Positions 34,165 to 46,666 of a stretch of DNA of 64,000 nucleotides are shown one piece after another (position 1 is the stretch's first letter; each line of letters begins with the position of its first letter). Made by a program: the position numbers and the translations under genes. The DNA comes from Ceratodon purpureus. Its lineage: Eukaryota > Streptophyta > Bryopsida > Pseudoditrichales > Ditrichaceae. The notes under the pieces were generated by a model. That model had not been told where the DNA came from. It made no database searches and worked only from the letters and a program-made list of their open reading frames with translations. The stretch lies in assembly GCA_014871385.1 (NCBI GenBank), contig CM026431.1, positions 6,832,469 through 6,896,468 of the forward strand, written 5' to 3'.

Positions 34165-36600
34165 ACCTACAACCAGAAGAACGATACTGCTGGTGAGCGA
34201 CAGTTACTCGCTTGGCACAAAAGAATCAAAACTCTGTCGTAGTGAGGAACACTCCACTCAATCATTATATTCTCAATTGTTCACCAGAATCAGAATCCTC
34301 TTCACGGGGTGGCTTCTTCTCATCGCTCGCTAATTCAACACCCCAAGAGCACACTTGATCTAAACACTCCACACATCCACTCTGGAAACCAACCAGGCTC
34401 AGGATAACGGTCAAGATCTTATCGTTGCTAACGCACTCAAGACGTATCTTACGCTCCGTGATGTTCTGTAACAAGATAAGAAGCTTCTGGGTCCATGGGT
34501 AGGAAGGATCAAGAGGGGAGCTGAAGCATACGGTCCTGGAAAACGTCGTAACTAGCACGGATATCGTGGCAACAAACTGTGGTGATAGACAAGGAAACGA
34601 TGCAGGATTTCGGTCATGATGGTCCATCTAAGCGATCACGGAGAATCTGTTTCAAGCCTTAAATGCACCCGTAGAGTACTAAACTGCGCGACATGATCAC
34701 CTTTAGAACTCGACTTAGTGGTTCCAGCAGGCGGCGATTTCCGAGATGGCTGTCCGGGTCGGATTGTCATCCTCCCTCCAGTTCGGTTATTTCTGTACGC
34801 TTAGCAAGGCGCGTGTCACACAATCCAAGAAGTGGGCCAGACTCGGTCTTGCTGTTTACCTTGAGATTCTCTTCAGTCCTCGCGTGGTTAACGAACTCTC
34901 TCGCTACTAAACAACAACCTGCATCGACAGGGCAACACGGTGAGCATCTCCAGGTCACGGATCTCAGCAATTCAAGAGCGTAAGAGAAGACACGGCTAGT
35001 TGGTTGCTCCCGGTACGAACGGATCTATTTTCGCCTCAAGAATCCTGATACACAGACGGTCTGACAAACACTTCGAAACTTGAAGAGCTGCTCAGCTATG
35101 ACTGCAAGTTTGAACAGATCTGTCAACTCAGCTAACTACTCGAAACGACCTCTGGACGAAGAGAAGTACAGGACGTTTCACTCGGAAAATCACACACTGA
35201 GTAAATCTTTGGGTGAAGACGCAAATCTAAGGTAGTTTTCCAACTCGGGTGTTCGGAAGCGAGACCGATTCCTGTCAGAACTACTAGTGGCAGTGTACCA
35301 AGACACCCTTCGAGGGCATCGAGACTGACAGGTTACTAAACAGAAGTACATTCTTCAAAGCACGAGAGACATGCCTCGTTTGCAACAGGAGTGACAACGT
35401 GTAATATCTCTAAGTTGCTAACACAATTCCGGCAGCAAAGATCTGTGTTTGAGTAACAATTGTGTGCATCTCCTGCTTTCTGTTCGATTTTCCAGATCCA
35501 CTTCGATACCAAAGAAATCGCCTGAGGTACCATGTCTCCGGTCCAGTTCCTCCAAGAGGCTGCCCACAACAGAAACGACCGGTAGGACATCACGTGAAGA
35601 ACGGGTCTACCACAAGTACAGATGCCACGGATAACTCAACCGCTATCTCTACCAAAAGTCGAAGTTTTCACAACACAAGATACCAAGTCCCTCATCACCG
35701 ATTCTCTGAAACTCAAAGCTCACTCTACATCCCCACAAGAAGTCGAACCTCTCACCCTATCACCAGATTCACTAAACTCTCACCCCGAGCGCTCGAGCCC
35801 ACCTGCAAAGACCGATGGATAGCGCCCCCACACGAAATAAACCAAAAATAAACCACGTCCTCAAAGAGAAAACGAACCCGAAACTCAAATCCACCTGCAA
35901 ACGCCCAAGAAGAGCCTCCATCGCCCACTCAAACCTCCCACTACCTACAACCCACTCCACACACGACTACACCTCCCACCCGAAGGAACACCCCACCGCA
36001 GCTCAGAAATCTCAAACTCTCCAAACTAACACATCAACCCAAACCTCCAACCTGCAAAACACACACCAACACCAGCACCTTGCAAGAAGAACAACGACTC
36101 CATCACGAACTCTTACCATGCACTCCCTGAGCAAACCGTCGCCTTTGTCCACCAAAACAACCACCTTCAGAAACACTCTAACTTCTACAAGAGACTGCAA
36201 AAACTCCCCGAAATGACTGTCTCTCTCTCCACAAGCGAGTTCCAAAACTCCCTGACGTGATTGTATCTCTACAAAAGACTGCAAAAAACTCCCAGAAGTG
36301 ATGGTATCGCTCTACAAGCGACTGCAACGACTCAGTTGAGTGATAGTGTCTCTACAACCAGGCAATCTGGGTGTGATCTAGAGAAGACAGAGTGGGGGCA
36401 CAGGAGGGGCAGGAGAGGAGGTGAGAATGGTGTGGAAGATGGGAGGGTAGGTGGGATTTGACTACTCCTGAAGAAGAAGGATATGGTGCTTGCAGAAGAA
36501 CAAGAGCAGGAAGAAGAAGAACAGAAACAGAGAGGACTGAGACTCACACAGTCAATAGTATTGTAATACTATGATACTACTACTAACTTAGTGGCATTGG
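34165..36600 (-). promoter_or_regulatory. Likely leader/promoter region of the Gln-rich gene
   Basis: This region is less AT-rich than the surroundings and lies upstream of the minus-strand gene. On the gene strand it is CT-rich near 36470-36540, as in many plant core promoters and 5' leaders. An upstream open frame of 120 codons starts with ATG at 34627 (minus) and shows no domain; it could be a uORF. The assignment is inferred from position only. Confidence 0.35.
36176..36365. repeat. Minisatellite, four or more ~42-bp units
   Basis: Degenerate units begin TGA(C/T)(T/G)GT(A/C)TC and contain CTACAA(A/G)(A/C)GACTGCAA, then ACTC. They repeat at about 36218, 36259 and 36301, with partial units on either side. 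Confidence 0.7.
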
Positions 36601-38236
36601 AGGAGCAAAGGAACGTGAGGAAAGTTTGGCATTGAATCTGACAGTGTACAAGGGTAGTTTGTATTTAGTCACTGGCCATGGCATGGGCCTGGCAGGCAGG
36701 CAGGGCCTGGGAAAAGGCGCCTCTCCTTCTGACCTGGCCTGTCCTCTCTCTCCCTCTTTTGCTCCCCCACCCCAATGTTACCATTCTCCTTTTCCGCTTC
36801 TGTGTCTCACATCAGCCCTTTTTTTTCGGTTTTTTGTGGAGTTTCCATTGGTTGTTTGGGCATTTTAACATTCACTGAAGTGGCCAGCCTGGAGTCCTCG
36901 CTGACAACTTCAAGATATGTTTTTATTATTACCGCGTGTTCTTTTCGTTTCCTCCTACTTGAATAATCATAAACTAATATTTGTTTTAATGTTTGTTTTA
37001 AAGCGGAAGTTCATAGTACAGGCCCCAAGTTACTTGTTACTCTATTTGGAGGTAGAAAGAAGTTTGACTACTATTGTGATTGGAAAAGAGCTCCGAGAGA
37101 GGTGGGGAGCTTGATTAAGATTAGGGTTACAAATGACACTCACTCATTGGTGCTTTTATACATCCATACCCCGGTTCAATGTCCGCTTTGTTTGCTTTTT
37201 TGAGGCGTCTTATGGTGGTGGTAATTGCTGCAGATGGGTTTGGATTTAGGCAATGGTTTGGGGGTTATAATTGTGGTTTAGTAGCAGTGTGGTTTGAAAG
37301 TATTTGTTCTAGGTTCTAGGTTGTTGGTTTTTTTTTTTTTTCCTTTTTTTTTTTTTTGGGCAAATGGTACTTTTTTTTTAAACTTTTTTTTCCCTCCTTT
37401 GGGGCATGGGAGTTGTGTTTATTTGATTTGAAGGACGGATGGGGAGTTTTTTTGTTGTCTTGGAAAAGGATGAGGAATACAAAGGCTGTGTGGGGGAGTT
37501 GGGAGGGGACACTGGCGAAAAGACAACCATGGTGGTGCTGTGCCTTCACGAGGTGGACAAGAGATGTCTCTCCCTTATTTCATGGCATGATGGGAGTGAG
37601 TGGAAGTTGGACTTCTGTAGGTGCCAGTCATGTCATTCATTGGTCCTTTTTCCACGAAGAATGCAATAGATTGTCATGACTCACAGGTCGGCTCACTGCT
37701 TTAGTTTCACCTGTGTGACCACAAATTTGAACCAGATCATGTACTGCACAGTCAGAGCTGGGCATTGAGAATGTGTGTACAAGCAAGTCACTTCCTTTTG
37801 AAATGATGTTTACTTGCAGAGCCGGAGAGTTAAAAGCATGGAGCTTTAATATGCATCAGGAAGTATAAAACTTTATTACTGGAGTTACTTTACGGCTAGA
37901 TTCAACCTGCAGTTCACCCAGCAGTTTGGAGGCTTTGCCAGAATTTCACATCCAAGGAGCCTGCAGTCACTGGATGGGAATGATGGGTGGGTGCATCAAA
38001 AGGACAAATTTATCTCATATATTTAGGTTCCCAGCATGTACAAAAGTTTTCTGCATGAGGCATCCAAAGGCAAAGAAAACTACTACCTGGTCAATGGTGG
38101 CATGTCACAATGCAAGAAAATGTTTAAAAGTGAGATTTGAGCCAACTCATCGTATGGGTACAACTTGGTTTAAATGTAAAATAATTAATATGTTGTCTCA
38201 AAAAAACAAAAACAAAAATAATTAATTTGTCAACAC
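36601..38236. other. Intergenic, no gene supported
   Basis: Homopolymer T runs occur near 37320-37390. Short frames (for example 37356-37679) show no domain. Confidence 0.45.
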
Positions 38237-38251
38237 AAATGTAATACACTC

Positions 38252-38341
38252 TCGGGCCTGCTCGGTTGGCAGGTTGTTTTCCTTTTTATTTTTTAATGAA
38301 ATGTTAACACCCTTGTTCCAAAAAAAAAAAAAAAAAAAAAA
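38252..38341 (+). mobile_element. Very short LINE tail insertion (90 bp)
   Basis: About 65 bases of LINE-like 3' end plus about 24 A residues are bounded by the direct repeat AAATGTAATACACTC at 38237-38251 and 38342-38356. The duplication and A tail show target-primed insertion with extreme 5' truncation. Confidence 0.82.
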
Positions 38342-38356
38342 AAATGTAATACACTC

Positions 38357-38885
38357 AAATTAATTCGGGATTTTTGTAGAAAATCCGACATCCACTACTC
38401 ATCCATCATTGTTTCCTAATATATGTTACTATGAACATTGAATGCTCAAAGGGTATAATGGCTCTTGTAATTGGAAATGAAATTGTGGTAATGGCTGATT
38501 GAATTCTTTAAGCAATGAAATGATTATGTACTTATGTCAGTTATTTTTAAACGTGGGAATTGAATCAAAACGAGGTAAGATTAAAGTAGTGAAATTATTC
38601 ACAATTTCAAAAATGGATTATTTTAGAGGCATTACTTTCTTGGATCTAGAACTTGGGTATGGAGTGGATCATCATGAGTGTTGTATCATGTATTTGGGGA
38701 TGTTGTGTCTACAAAAATGGATGAGTTTCTTAAAAATATATGGGTTACCAAAGATTTATTTTAATGACTCATTGGAAAATCACAATAAAGAGTTTTTAAA
38801 TTTATAAATAAATTTTAGCCACTTAATCAAAATATATTTACAAGTATTCATCTTCAAAGGAAAATCATCCTCAAGCATGCTGCAT
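38357..38885. other. Intergenic, no gene supported
   Basis: AT-rich. The frame at 38499-38807 has no recognisable domain. Confidence 0.4.
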
Positions 38886-38889
38886 GGTT

Positions 38890-39235
38890 TAAACTAAGGC
38901 CCACTTTACACAAATTACTAGGTTGGCTGGAGGATGTGCCATATTGCTCATTGAATCAACATCCACTTAGTTCCTCGGTTCTAACCTAAGTTAGGGGTAT
39001 GGGCTAGAAGAAACCTTGTCTCAATTGCATCATTTAGACCCAAGCATTTTGGCGCCAAAACAATACCACATGGGATCCTACACATGATAAGTTGAAGTTC
39101 CGGTCAGGCCCAAGTATAAAACCCTTGGCCACGATTTGAAGAAAAATTATAATCCTATTGATTAAAATTTGATAAATTTGGGTCAGCCCTCAATCCGGCC
39201 CCAAGTATAAACCAGCCCTAAAAGGGTAATTTTCA
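38890..39235 (+). repeat. Dispersed repeat family, copy 1
   Basis: This region aligns by eye with 40780-41085 in the same orientation. Shared landmarks are ATTGCTCAT, CAATTGCATCA, GGCCCAA, ATTTTGGCG(C/T)CAAAACAAT, CCACAT, AAGCCCTTGG and AAGTATAAACCA. The class is unknown, and no coding capacity is seen. Confidence 0.65.
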
Positions 39236-39239
39236 GTAC

Positions 39240-40665
39240 CTCAACTAGGGACCACACACTGAAAGCAATACACTGAAACACATTTTTCTTGTTACACAAG
39301 AACATTCAATAAATTAGCAAAACAACAACCAACAAGGCCATCATTGGTGTGGACTCCAGCAAAAACAATCTCCAAGTCCAAAACAGAGAGATAAAAGAAA
39401 ACCAAAAAAAAAAATACAAAAAAAAATACAAAAAAAAAACAGAGAGATCCCCCTCTCACTCCAACACACCAGAAGGTTACACAGCAACCCACACTAAACT
39501 CCAAACAACTTAACCCACAGCGCGGCAGTTTCATGGAAAAAAATGCATAAAATACATGACAGACTCTCACTCCCCCAATGTACAGCCCTTGTACTAATGA
39601 ACCCTGACACACACTACTTTGAATAATGAACCCAAACTCTGAATGCTGCTGAGAACCTAAATTGAGCATCCCATAGGCGAGAAACAGGCCCCAAAACAAG
39701 GGCCCCTGTTGAAGTCATTGAAATTACCACTGACTGAATTTGCCCCATGTTCCCCTCCTTTCAAAATTATTCCCATTCCCCTTGCGCCCACATGCCATAA
39801 ATAATTCTCACTCATTTAGGAAGCAAACCATTACCAAATCCCGAATTCCTCTCTGACACAGCCCCCTATTCCTTTGCGCCCTCCTTTTCCTCAATTGTTT
39901 TCTATAAATTGCTCCTCCCATCCATAACGTGGGACCCACTTTGTGCCCTTGGTTTGGTCCTCACAAATCCTTCAATGGTTTGCCTTGTGAATCGATCTAC
40001 TTTTATGGTTCCCAATTCCCTGCGCTTTACTTTGCTGCCATGATGGCCCCAAACCCGGGCAGGAAATAAACTAATATTCATCCACCTAGGAATGAGAATG
40101 GGGGCATTGAATAGTAAGTTTAATAAGCATTAGGGCCCTTATTTCCGGGCTCTAGCCTGCAATTGTGGAGTTTCACTGGGAGCCCAAATATAGGAGAGTG
40201 GGATTGAAATCTTTTTTTTCTCTAATTATAATCATTTGGGGGCTATGTTTGGGGGCTTGCAATGGAAGTGTAAATCCTTGGCATGGCATTGGCTTGCGTT
40301 GGCCCTTCCTGGTCGTGAGAGACGACAGGGGAAAGTGGTGGCCTTTTTCTGAGCCCCATTTGCTTGTCTTATTGAGTTCCACACCTGCACGGTCTCTGCC
40401 CCCACCCCCACCCCCAATGACCTGGGCCCCATTTGAGCCTCCCTCACTTTGGAGTCAGTGTAATAACCGAGCTCCCTGGGGTACCCCAATTTCCTTGCAT
40501 TGCCTGGAAGGAATTTTCCTGTCCCTGTGTGTGTGTGCAGACTTGGACCATCATTCACCATTGGGAATGCAGTGTTTTTTTATAAAAAAAAAACTAGCTA
40601 TTTATTCTTATTTTTTCAATTTTTAAATTCAAATGTTGCGAGAAATTTCATTCAAGAAGGGAATG
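39240..40665. other. Intergenic, no gene supported
   Basis: An A-rich tract lies at about 39400-39445. Open frames at 39292-39699 and 40165-40626 have low-complexity composition and no domain. Confidence 0.4.
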
Positions 40666-40670
40666 CAATG

Positions 40671-41176
40671 TTCATTTCAAACAGGGTAGGATGCTGTATA
40701 GTGGAGAATAATCAGAAGCAATCAATATGTACTACAATAGTTCATTTTTAAGGAAGGAAGCTTTTGAGTGGAGAATGGAGCTCACTATATGCGCAATTTA
40801 GGGTTAGCCAGGAGGTGGGCCGGATTGCTCATCAATTTTCCTTCAAGGGGGTCTTATTTCTGGCCCAGGTTGGGAGTTCGGGTCAAGGGAAACCTTCTCC
40901 TAATTGCATCACTAAGGCCCAAATATTTTGGCGTCAAAACAATGCCACATAGAATGTAACAAAGGAAAAATTTAAGTTTTGGTTGGGCCCTGGTATAAAG
41001 CCCTTGGGCCCAATTTGAAAAACTCAAGCCCAATTTGAAGAATATGGGCGGGCCCTAAGTATAAACCAACTCTAAGTAGAAACTCTCAACACATAGTTCA
41101 TTTGGGGTAGGATGCTCTAAAATGGAGAATATCCAAAATCGGTTAACATGTACTATAGTAATCCATTTTGGGGCAT
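40671..41176 (+). repeat. Dispersed repeat copy 2 between ~80-bp direct repeats
   Basis: Copy 2 of the repeat at 38890-39235 occupies about 40780-41085. It is bracketed by diverged direct repeats at 40671-40750 and 41097-41176 (shared text GGGTAGGATGCT, TGGAGAAT, ATGTACTA, CATTTT). This could be a local tandem duplication or a small terminal-repeat element. Confidence 0.6.
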
Positions 41177-41179
41177 AAA

Positions 41180-43095
41180 TGTAGGTGCTGAACACATTGT
41201 ATATTTTTTATGACCTATCACTGTGTTGGATGCTTGTCATATACAAAATACTGCAAATAAGGCATAGAATATGATAGAAATATTGTGTAATACACAGTGA
41301 ATACCTGAAACAAGCATTTAGATGGGCCGGAATTGAGCATGTTACTGGTGATGGGAGGAATATGATATAGCCCAGGATTACCCCTACTGACAACATGATG
41401 GTGTTGGCCGCCTTGCCTTGACCCACCAGAGAGATTCCCCAGTCACCCAGATAAGGCCATAGCCGGAGTTTGAAGATGGCAATGCTCATTGCTGAATTTC
41501 ATGGAAGGCCACATTATGGGCTATAACATGGGCTGTCAGCGTGGATCCATGTTTCCTTAAAATTGCATCATCCGGTTGCACCGATGTGGCTCCACCTGGT
41601 TTTCGGTTACTCATCACCCTCCCATTCTTGTCCATCTTGATTGAAACTGTGTATTATTTTGGCTGATATAATTGTTGGTTTCTCAAACTGAAAATTTTAA
41701 AAAGTGGTTTTCTGAGATTTTGAAATGGTTATAATTCTTTGTTGTTGTCACTTTAACCTGTATTGGACCAAACGTTTGTTCCAGAATCGATTGGGATTTG
41801 GTAATGTTCCTATGATGTCAATAAGATTTTTTGTAAAAAAAAAATGTGAACGTGGGGAATGATAAGAGCTAAAAAATGATACATTTATGTAAAACTACAA
41901 AATCTAAAGAATTATTGTATGAAAATTTGGTCTTACAGTGTCATTGAAATTCAAGCCAATAATGTGTATAAAACATGGTACTAAGAGCTTCTCCACCCAT
42001 GTTGAGTGTTTTAACTTGCCAACGACATTTGTCGGGTGCCGTTTCTGGCACCGAGGTCACTCACTCACGTCAACGCCATAATGGCGCCCTACTGGTGAAC
42101 CTCCCACCAACGGCAACATACGCCAATGCATCTGTCTGGTCCACTCCTTAGACCTATTTGGGGTTGTTATTTGCCCACCTCTCTTTCCTCGCAACATCGA
42201 AGCCTTTCCCTCATCCTTCCCTCTATAATATCACGGACCCTCTAAAAAGTCCAATACTAAGCATGATAAGATCAACATTCAAAACTAGCCACCAAGAGCT
42301 TGCCTCTTTCACTAAAAAATGGTGTTGGAGAAATAAAATTTGGGATGGTTTCCAAGGTGCTTGGCGTTGGTGCTTTGCTCATGAAGCAGCAAGTACCGTC
42401 GCTGGGGTGAACAATGTCGTGGTTTTGGGGTTGGCACGTTGTTTTGCCCTCTCCGTGAAGAAGCTCTAAATACATAAGAGATGGCTCCTTGAAGTTCTAG
42501 TCATTCAAAGTATTAAAAAACATCATTTGTCTATAAGAATCAAATGTTTCTCCAAAAGATGTTCAATCATATTTTTTCCACAAATAAGTGTTACTATTGA
42601 TGCACTTGACTTCTTGTTAGCCATACTTATAATTTGCATACTCAAACAACAATCCATTTCTCCCAGTTATGCAAAATTCACAAAACAATCCACCAAAATA
42701 TTACTTCAAAATCCAGGTCAGTTGTAACCATGTAAACTCTTTTCAGAAAGACGGTAATCTGGAAAATGCAATCATGTCAGCCTTCCGGCACTGCAAACTC
42801 CTGCAACCTTTCTGATCCTGCAATGCATATATTGCACAGAAGTGGCAGAGCTCTGGCCAGGTTGGGCTCCCAATTGCTGATCATTTTGGGGTGGTGTGAC
42901 AATCTCTCACTGCTCTGGATTATGGCAATCTTAGACCAATCTCAACAACCAATTTGCTTCTCCCCCAAGCATTTCACCAAGACCCCATATCACCAAAATA
43001 CTAATCATGCATCCTAACCAACCCAGAACCTACTACAAATACTGAAAGAGTATAATATCTACTTTATGGTAATGTATTTGAAGAAAACGCAAATG
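41180..43095. other. Intergenic, no gene supported
   Basis: I see only short frames without domains and an A-run near 41837-41847 that might be an old retro-insertion tail without a clear duplication. Confidence 0.4.
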
Positions 43096-43100
43096 CATTT

Positions 43101-45196
43101 TAACCCTAAAGTTCTGAGGGTATTTTTCATCAAAACTGCCTCAAAACAGCCCCTCTTCAAAGCAAGGTGGATTCTGCAAACTTGGGGTCTGTTTTAGTAC
43201 ATCTAACTGTAAAATCTTGTAGCTAACTTGTATGTCTACATGTCCACAAAATCTTACGCACTCATTCCTCACCAATTGCAAGATCGTAACATTCATAGTT
43301 GAAAAACATGTTTTTTCCTTTGAAAAAGGGGACAACAAAGTTTTGAAGGCCCAAAACACCATTTCAAAAGTAGATATGGATGAGTCTCTCCATATTCTTG
43401 TTCCTAAGAGCATCTGCACCCTGCCGCGCCAAGAGTGGCCGCATAGGTTTTTCGCGGGCCAGGCTGCTTCAACCGCCCCACTCTCACTCCCGTAATGGCT
43501 CGGAAGCTCACGGGCTCGCCAAAAATCGTTGCGGGCTTGCCAGTTTAATGTACTCCCCTCCTCTATTGCGCGCTTGGTTTACGGAGAGATTTAAAGCTAA
43601 TTTTGACTTGTCGGCTAAATTTGACATGTCGGCTCCCATGTTTGCTCTGTGCAACCAATGTAGATCTAGGTCCGGTGTCGCCATCCAGCTCATCCACTGC
43701 TGATCTTGCTTGTCGCATCTGGCCTTGTCAGGTCGGATTGTGCGTACGGGTGGGGGAAGAGAATTCCTACGAGCCCCGCGAGCCTTCAGTGGCCCTGGAA
43801 ACACTCTGTTGCGTGTCTCGCACCTAGTGCAGGAGTGCGGATGCTCTAAGTGAGTTAGGTACATGTCCGAAAAACATCATATTCTAAAACGTCGTGGAAG
43901 GTTGCCAAAAATAATAATTTTCCGCTAGGGGGCATGCTGAAATTCACAAATAAAAGCCGTTTTTTGACAATAAAAATAGCACATGAAAAATTCTTGGATT
44001 GAAAACCCAAACAGGAGGATCATGCTCTACTGCCTTATCTATACATAGAAATTTTTATTTTTGAAAAATATCAAAATCTCAATTTTTGGTGGAATTTCAA
44101 AGTTTCATCTTTGGGCAGATTTTGGGCAGTTTTGGCCAGAATTTGCTGCATTCACGATGGCTGAGAGCTTGCCCAAAGTTTGGCTGAATACAGCTTTTGA
44201 TACTCAAATCCATGTAACTTTTTTTCAATATGTCTAAAAAAATAAAAAAACAAATTCTACACAAACCTCTTCAAAGATTTACAAATGAACCCCTTAAGTT
44301 CTGAGGGTATTTTTCATCAAAACTGCCTCAAAACAGCCCCTCTTCAAAGCAAGGTGGATTTTGCAAATTTGGGGTCTTTTTTAGTACATCTAACCGTAAG
44401 ATCTCGTAGCTAACTTCTATGTCTACATGTCCAAAAGATCTCACACACTAATTCCTCACCAATTGCAAGACCATAACATTCAAAATAGAAAAACAAATTT
44501 TTTTTCCCTGCATTAAAAGGGGACATCAGAGTTTTAAAGGCCCAAAAAACCATTTTTTAAAGTAGACAAGGAATGAGTCTCTCCATATTATTGTTACTAG
44601 GTGAGTTAGGTACATGTCCAAAAAAACCATATTCAAAAAAGTTGTGGAAGGTTTCCAAAAAAATCATTTTCCGCTAGGGGTATGCTGAAATTCACATACA
44701 AAGGCCGTTTTTTGACAATAAAATAGCATATGAAAAATTCTTGGATTGAAAATCCAAACAGTGGAAACATGCTCTACTGCCTTCTCTATACACAGATTTT
44801 TTATTTAAAAAAAATATCATAATCTCAATTTTTGGTGGAATTTCAAAGTTTTGTCTTTGGGCAGATTTTTGCAATTTTTGGGCAGTTTTGGGCAGAATTT
44901 GCTCAAAAAATTTCAGCAGCTGCCCAACAAGCAGCTTTTGACACTTAAACCTTCATAACTTTTGATCCCAATGTCGGAATTGAAAAATAAAAATACCCAC
45001 ACGAAGATCTCTGAACGGCGTACCTTCAATAAAAATTTCAAAAAATCCCGATGTAAATTGCATTCATAGGTACATGCTGAAATTCCAAAAAAGCTTAAAT
45101 GTGGATGATTGTCCTTTAGGGGTTAAATTGGAATTCTAGGAACTTGCCCAAGTTTTTAAAAAGCCCATTCCAGGACAACTGTCCTTTAGGGGTTAA
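43101..45196. repeat. Tandemly duplicated TTAA-flanked repeat
   Basis: Two copies of the same non-coding sequence start at about 43110 and 44297, both with GTTCTGAGGGTATTTTTCAT. They run in parallel, including CCGCTAGGGG(G)(C)ATGCTGAAATTC and CAATTTTTGGTGGAATTTC. The left edge is TTAACCCTAAAG at 43101 and the right edges are CTTTAGGGGTTAA near 45114-45126 and 45184-45196. The ends resemble those of the element at 12258-13179. The first copy is interrupted by the MITE at 43408-43846. Confidence 0.7.
43408..43846. mobile_element. PIF/Harbinger-type MITE, 439 bp, TSD TAA
   Basis: The ends GAGCATCTGCACCC and (inverse) GAGCATCCGCACTCC are flanked by TAA at 43405-43407 and 43847-43849. The interior is GC-rich and non-coding. 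The second repeat copy at about 44590-44610 is uninterrupted and serves as the empty site. Confidence 0.8.
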
Positions 45197-45232
45197 AACA
45201 TGCATTGTATAAAATGATATAAAGGAAAAAAA

Positions 45233-45375
45233 AAAATTGGTCTCTAGAGGAGATATACGTGAATTAAGTGTCTGTTCAATCCACCCCCACTACTATGCCC
45301 ACAGGACAAAGGTATGGAAGTAAAGATCTACTCCCCCCTTTTCGAGAGTAAACACTTAGACAAAAATCATACATA
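45233..45375 (-). mobile_element. Fragment of the 2A/RNase H LINE family (3' UTR end)
   Basis: This matches the 3' UTR of the LINE at 2144-10027. On the plus strand both contain GTGAATAAAGTGTC-like text, TGCCCACAGGACA, AAGATCTACTC/AAAACTACTC and TTTCGAGA, in order and with the same spacing. No coding part is present. Confidence 0.75.
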
Positions 45376-46533
45376 AAATTCAAGAAGTTGGATTAGATTT
45401 TTATTTGAGGCATGGTTTGTTTTGCGTGAATTAAAATAGAGTATTCCATTGCTCTCGTTTATTTTTAAATCCTAAGTTCATAGTTCTAATGGCTTGTTTA
45501 CACAAAGAAATTAGGTTGCATTCTAAAGACATAAGTGTTACTTTGTTTAAAGGATGTGACCATTGAGAGCGGCATATTATCATTGAAATAATAGAACTAT
45601 AAACAAATGGTGTTGTTTTGGTGTAAGTTTTGGCACGGTCTAAGCCCATGAGACTTATGATAGAATAGAATAATTCACCGAGTGGTTGATAGAGAAGAAC
45701 AACCACCCTTAAGAGTTATGTACTTGAGGCCAAGGACTACACTTTGAAATTTTTGTTCCTATGAAGCCATGATATTATATGGTAATTGATTGATATTGTA
45801 TCTTAAAGCATTTAATATGACTATAATTATATTTGTTAAGTCGTCTAAGAATGGAAGACTAACTTTTTCTTGAGTTGTGACCTTTGCACTAGTCACGGCA
45901 AGATGACTCATGTGTTGTAACTCGGCTGTTTGATTGGGCCATGTTCTGCTAAATTCTCCAGCAAGCTCGCATGGGTGAGGGTATGGATCTGTCCAATGCG
46001 ACACGTGGCGCAAGGAGGAGGGCCCTCTTTAACATGCCTTCATTTCTACCACTTTCTTCCCTTCAAATTTATCATCCATTCATCTTTTGATAAGCTAAAA
46101 TGTAGTATAAGTGCAATAAAAGTCATTTTTTATTGCCAAAAATGGCTCACTCCAAATTGCCGTTTAAATAATCATATTTGGAGTAACTAGTATCAATTTT
46201 AGCATTGACGGGACCCATGTGGCCAATGTATTGGAGCCAACCCTATTAAATTTGGCATTGGCACTTCTCTTGGCATGAACAATGAAGATGACCTTAAGGT
46301 AGAAAAACCAAATATTATAAATGCCCTTAAGGCATGCGGTAGAATTGGCCAACAATAGAGAAGTGGTAGATTGAAAACAATGAATTTTTGCATGATTTTG
46401 GTGGACGAGCCAGGTTTTGGTGGACCACTCAGGTTTTGCCACATTATGTCAAGTTTTGATTTTTTTAGTGGTCTTACGTCCAATTTTTGATGAGATTAGT
46501 TAACGGTTTTAGAACACCATCATGTTTGATTAA
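45376..46533. other. Intergenic, no gene supported
   Basis: Nothing recognised. The short open frames have no domains. Confidence 0.4.
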
Positions 46534-46666
46534 CACTAGTAGAAAGGGTAACGATTTCTAGGGAGGAGTCTAGGCAAATAGTGCCCAACTCCACTATGCA
46601 CGGGTGGAATTCGATAGCATTTGCACGGACTCCTCCCTAGAAACCGTCATCCTTTCTACTAATGTG
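46534..46666. mobile_element. Small foldback element (CACTAGTAGAAAGG-type ends)
   Basis: Arms of about 33 bp (TAGTAGAAAGG...TTTCTAGGGAGGAGTC) are inverted around a 60-bp centre. The left end reads CACTAGTAGAAAGG, a common start of plant CACTA derivatives, but the right end reads CACATTAGTAGAAAGG when inverted, and no clear duplication is visible. Confidence 0.6.

Noticed and set aside
40671..41176. Pair of direct repeats as LTRs of a miniature retrotransposon
   Set aside because: The repeats are only ~80 bp and diverged, and no primer-binding site, polypurine tract or target duplication was seen.
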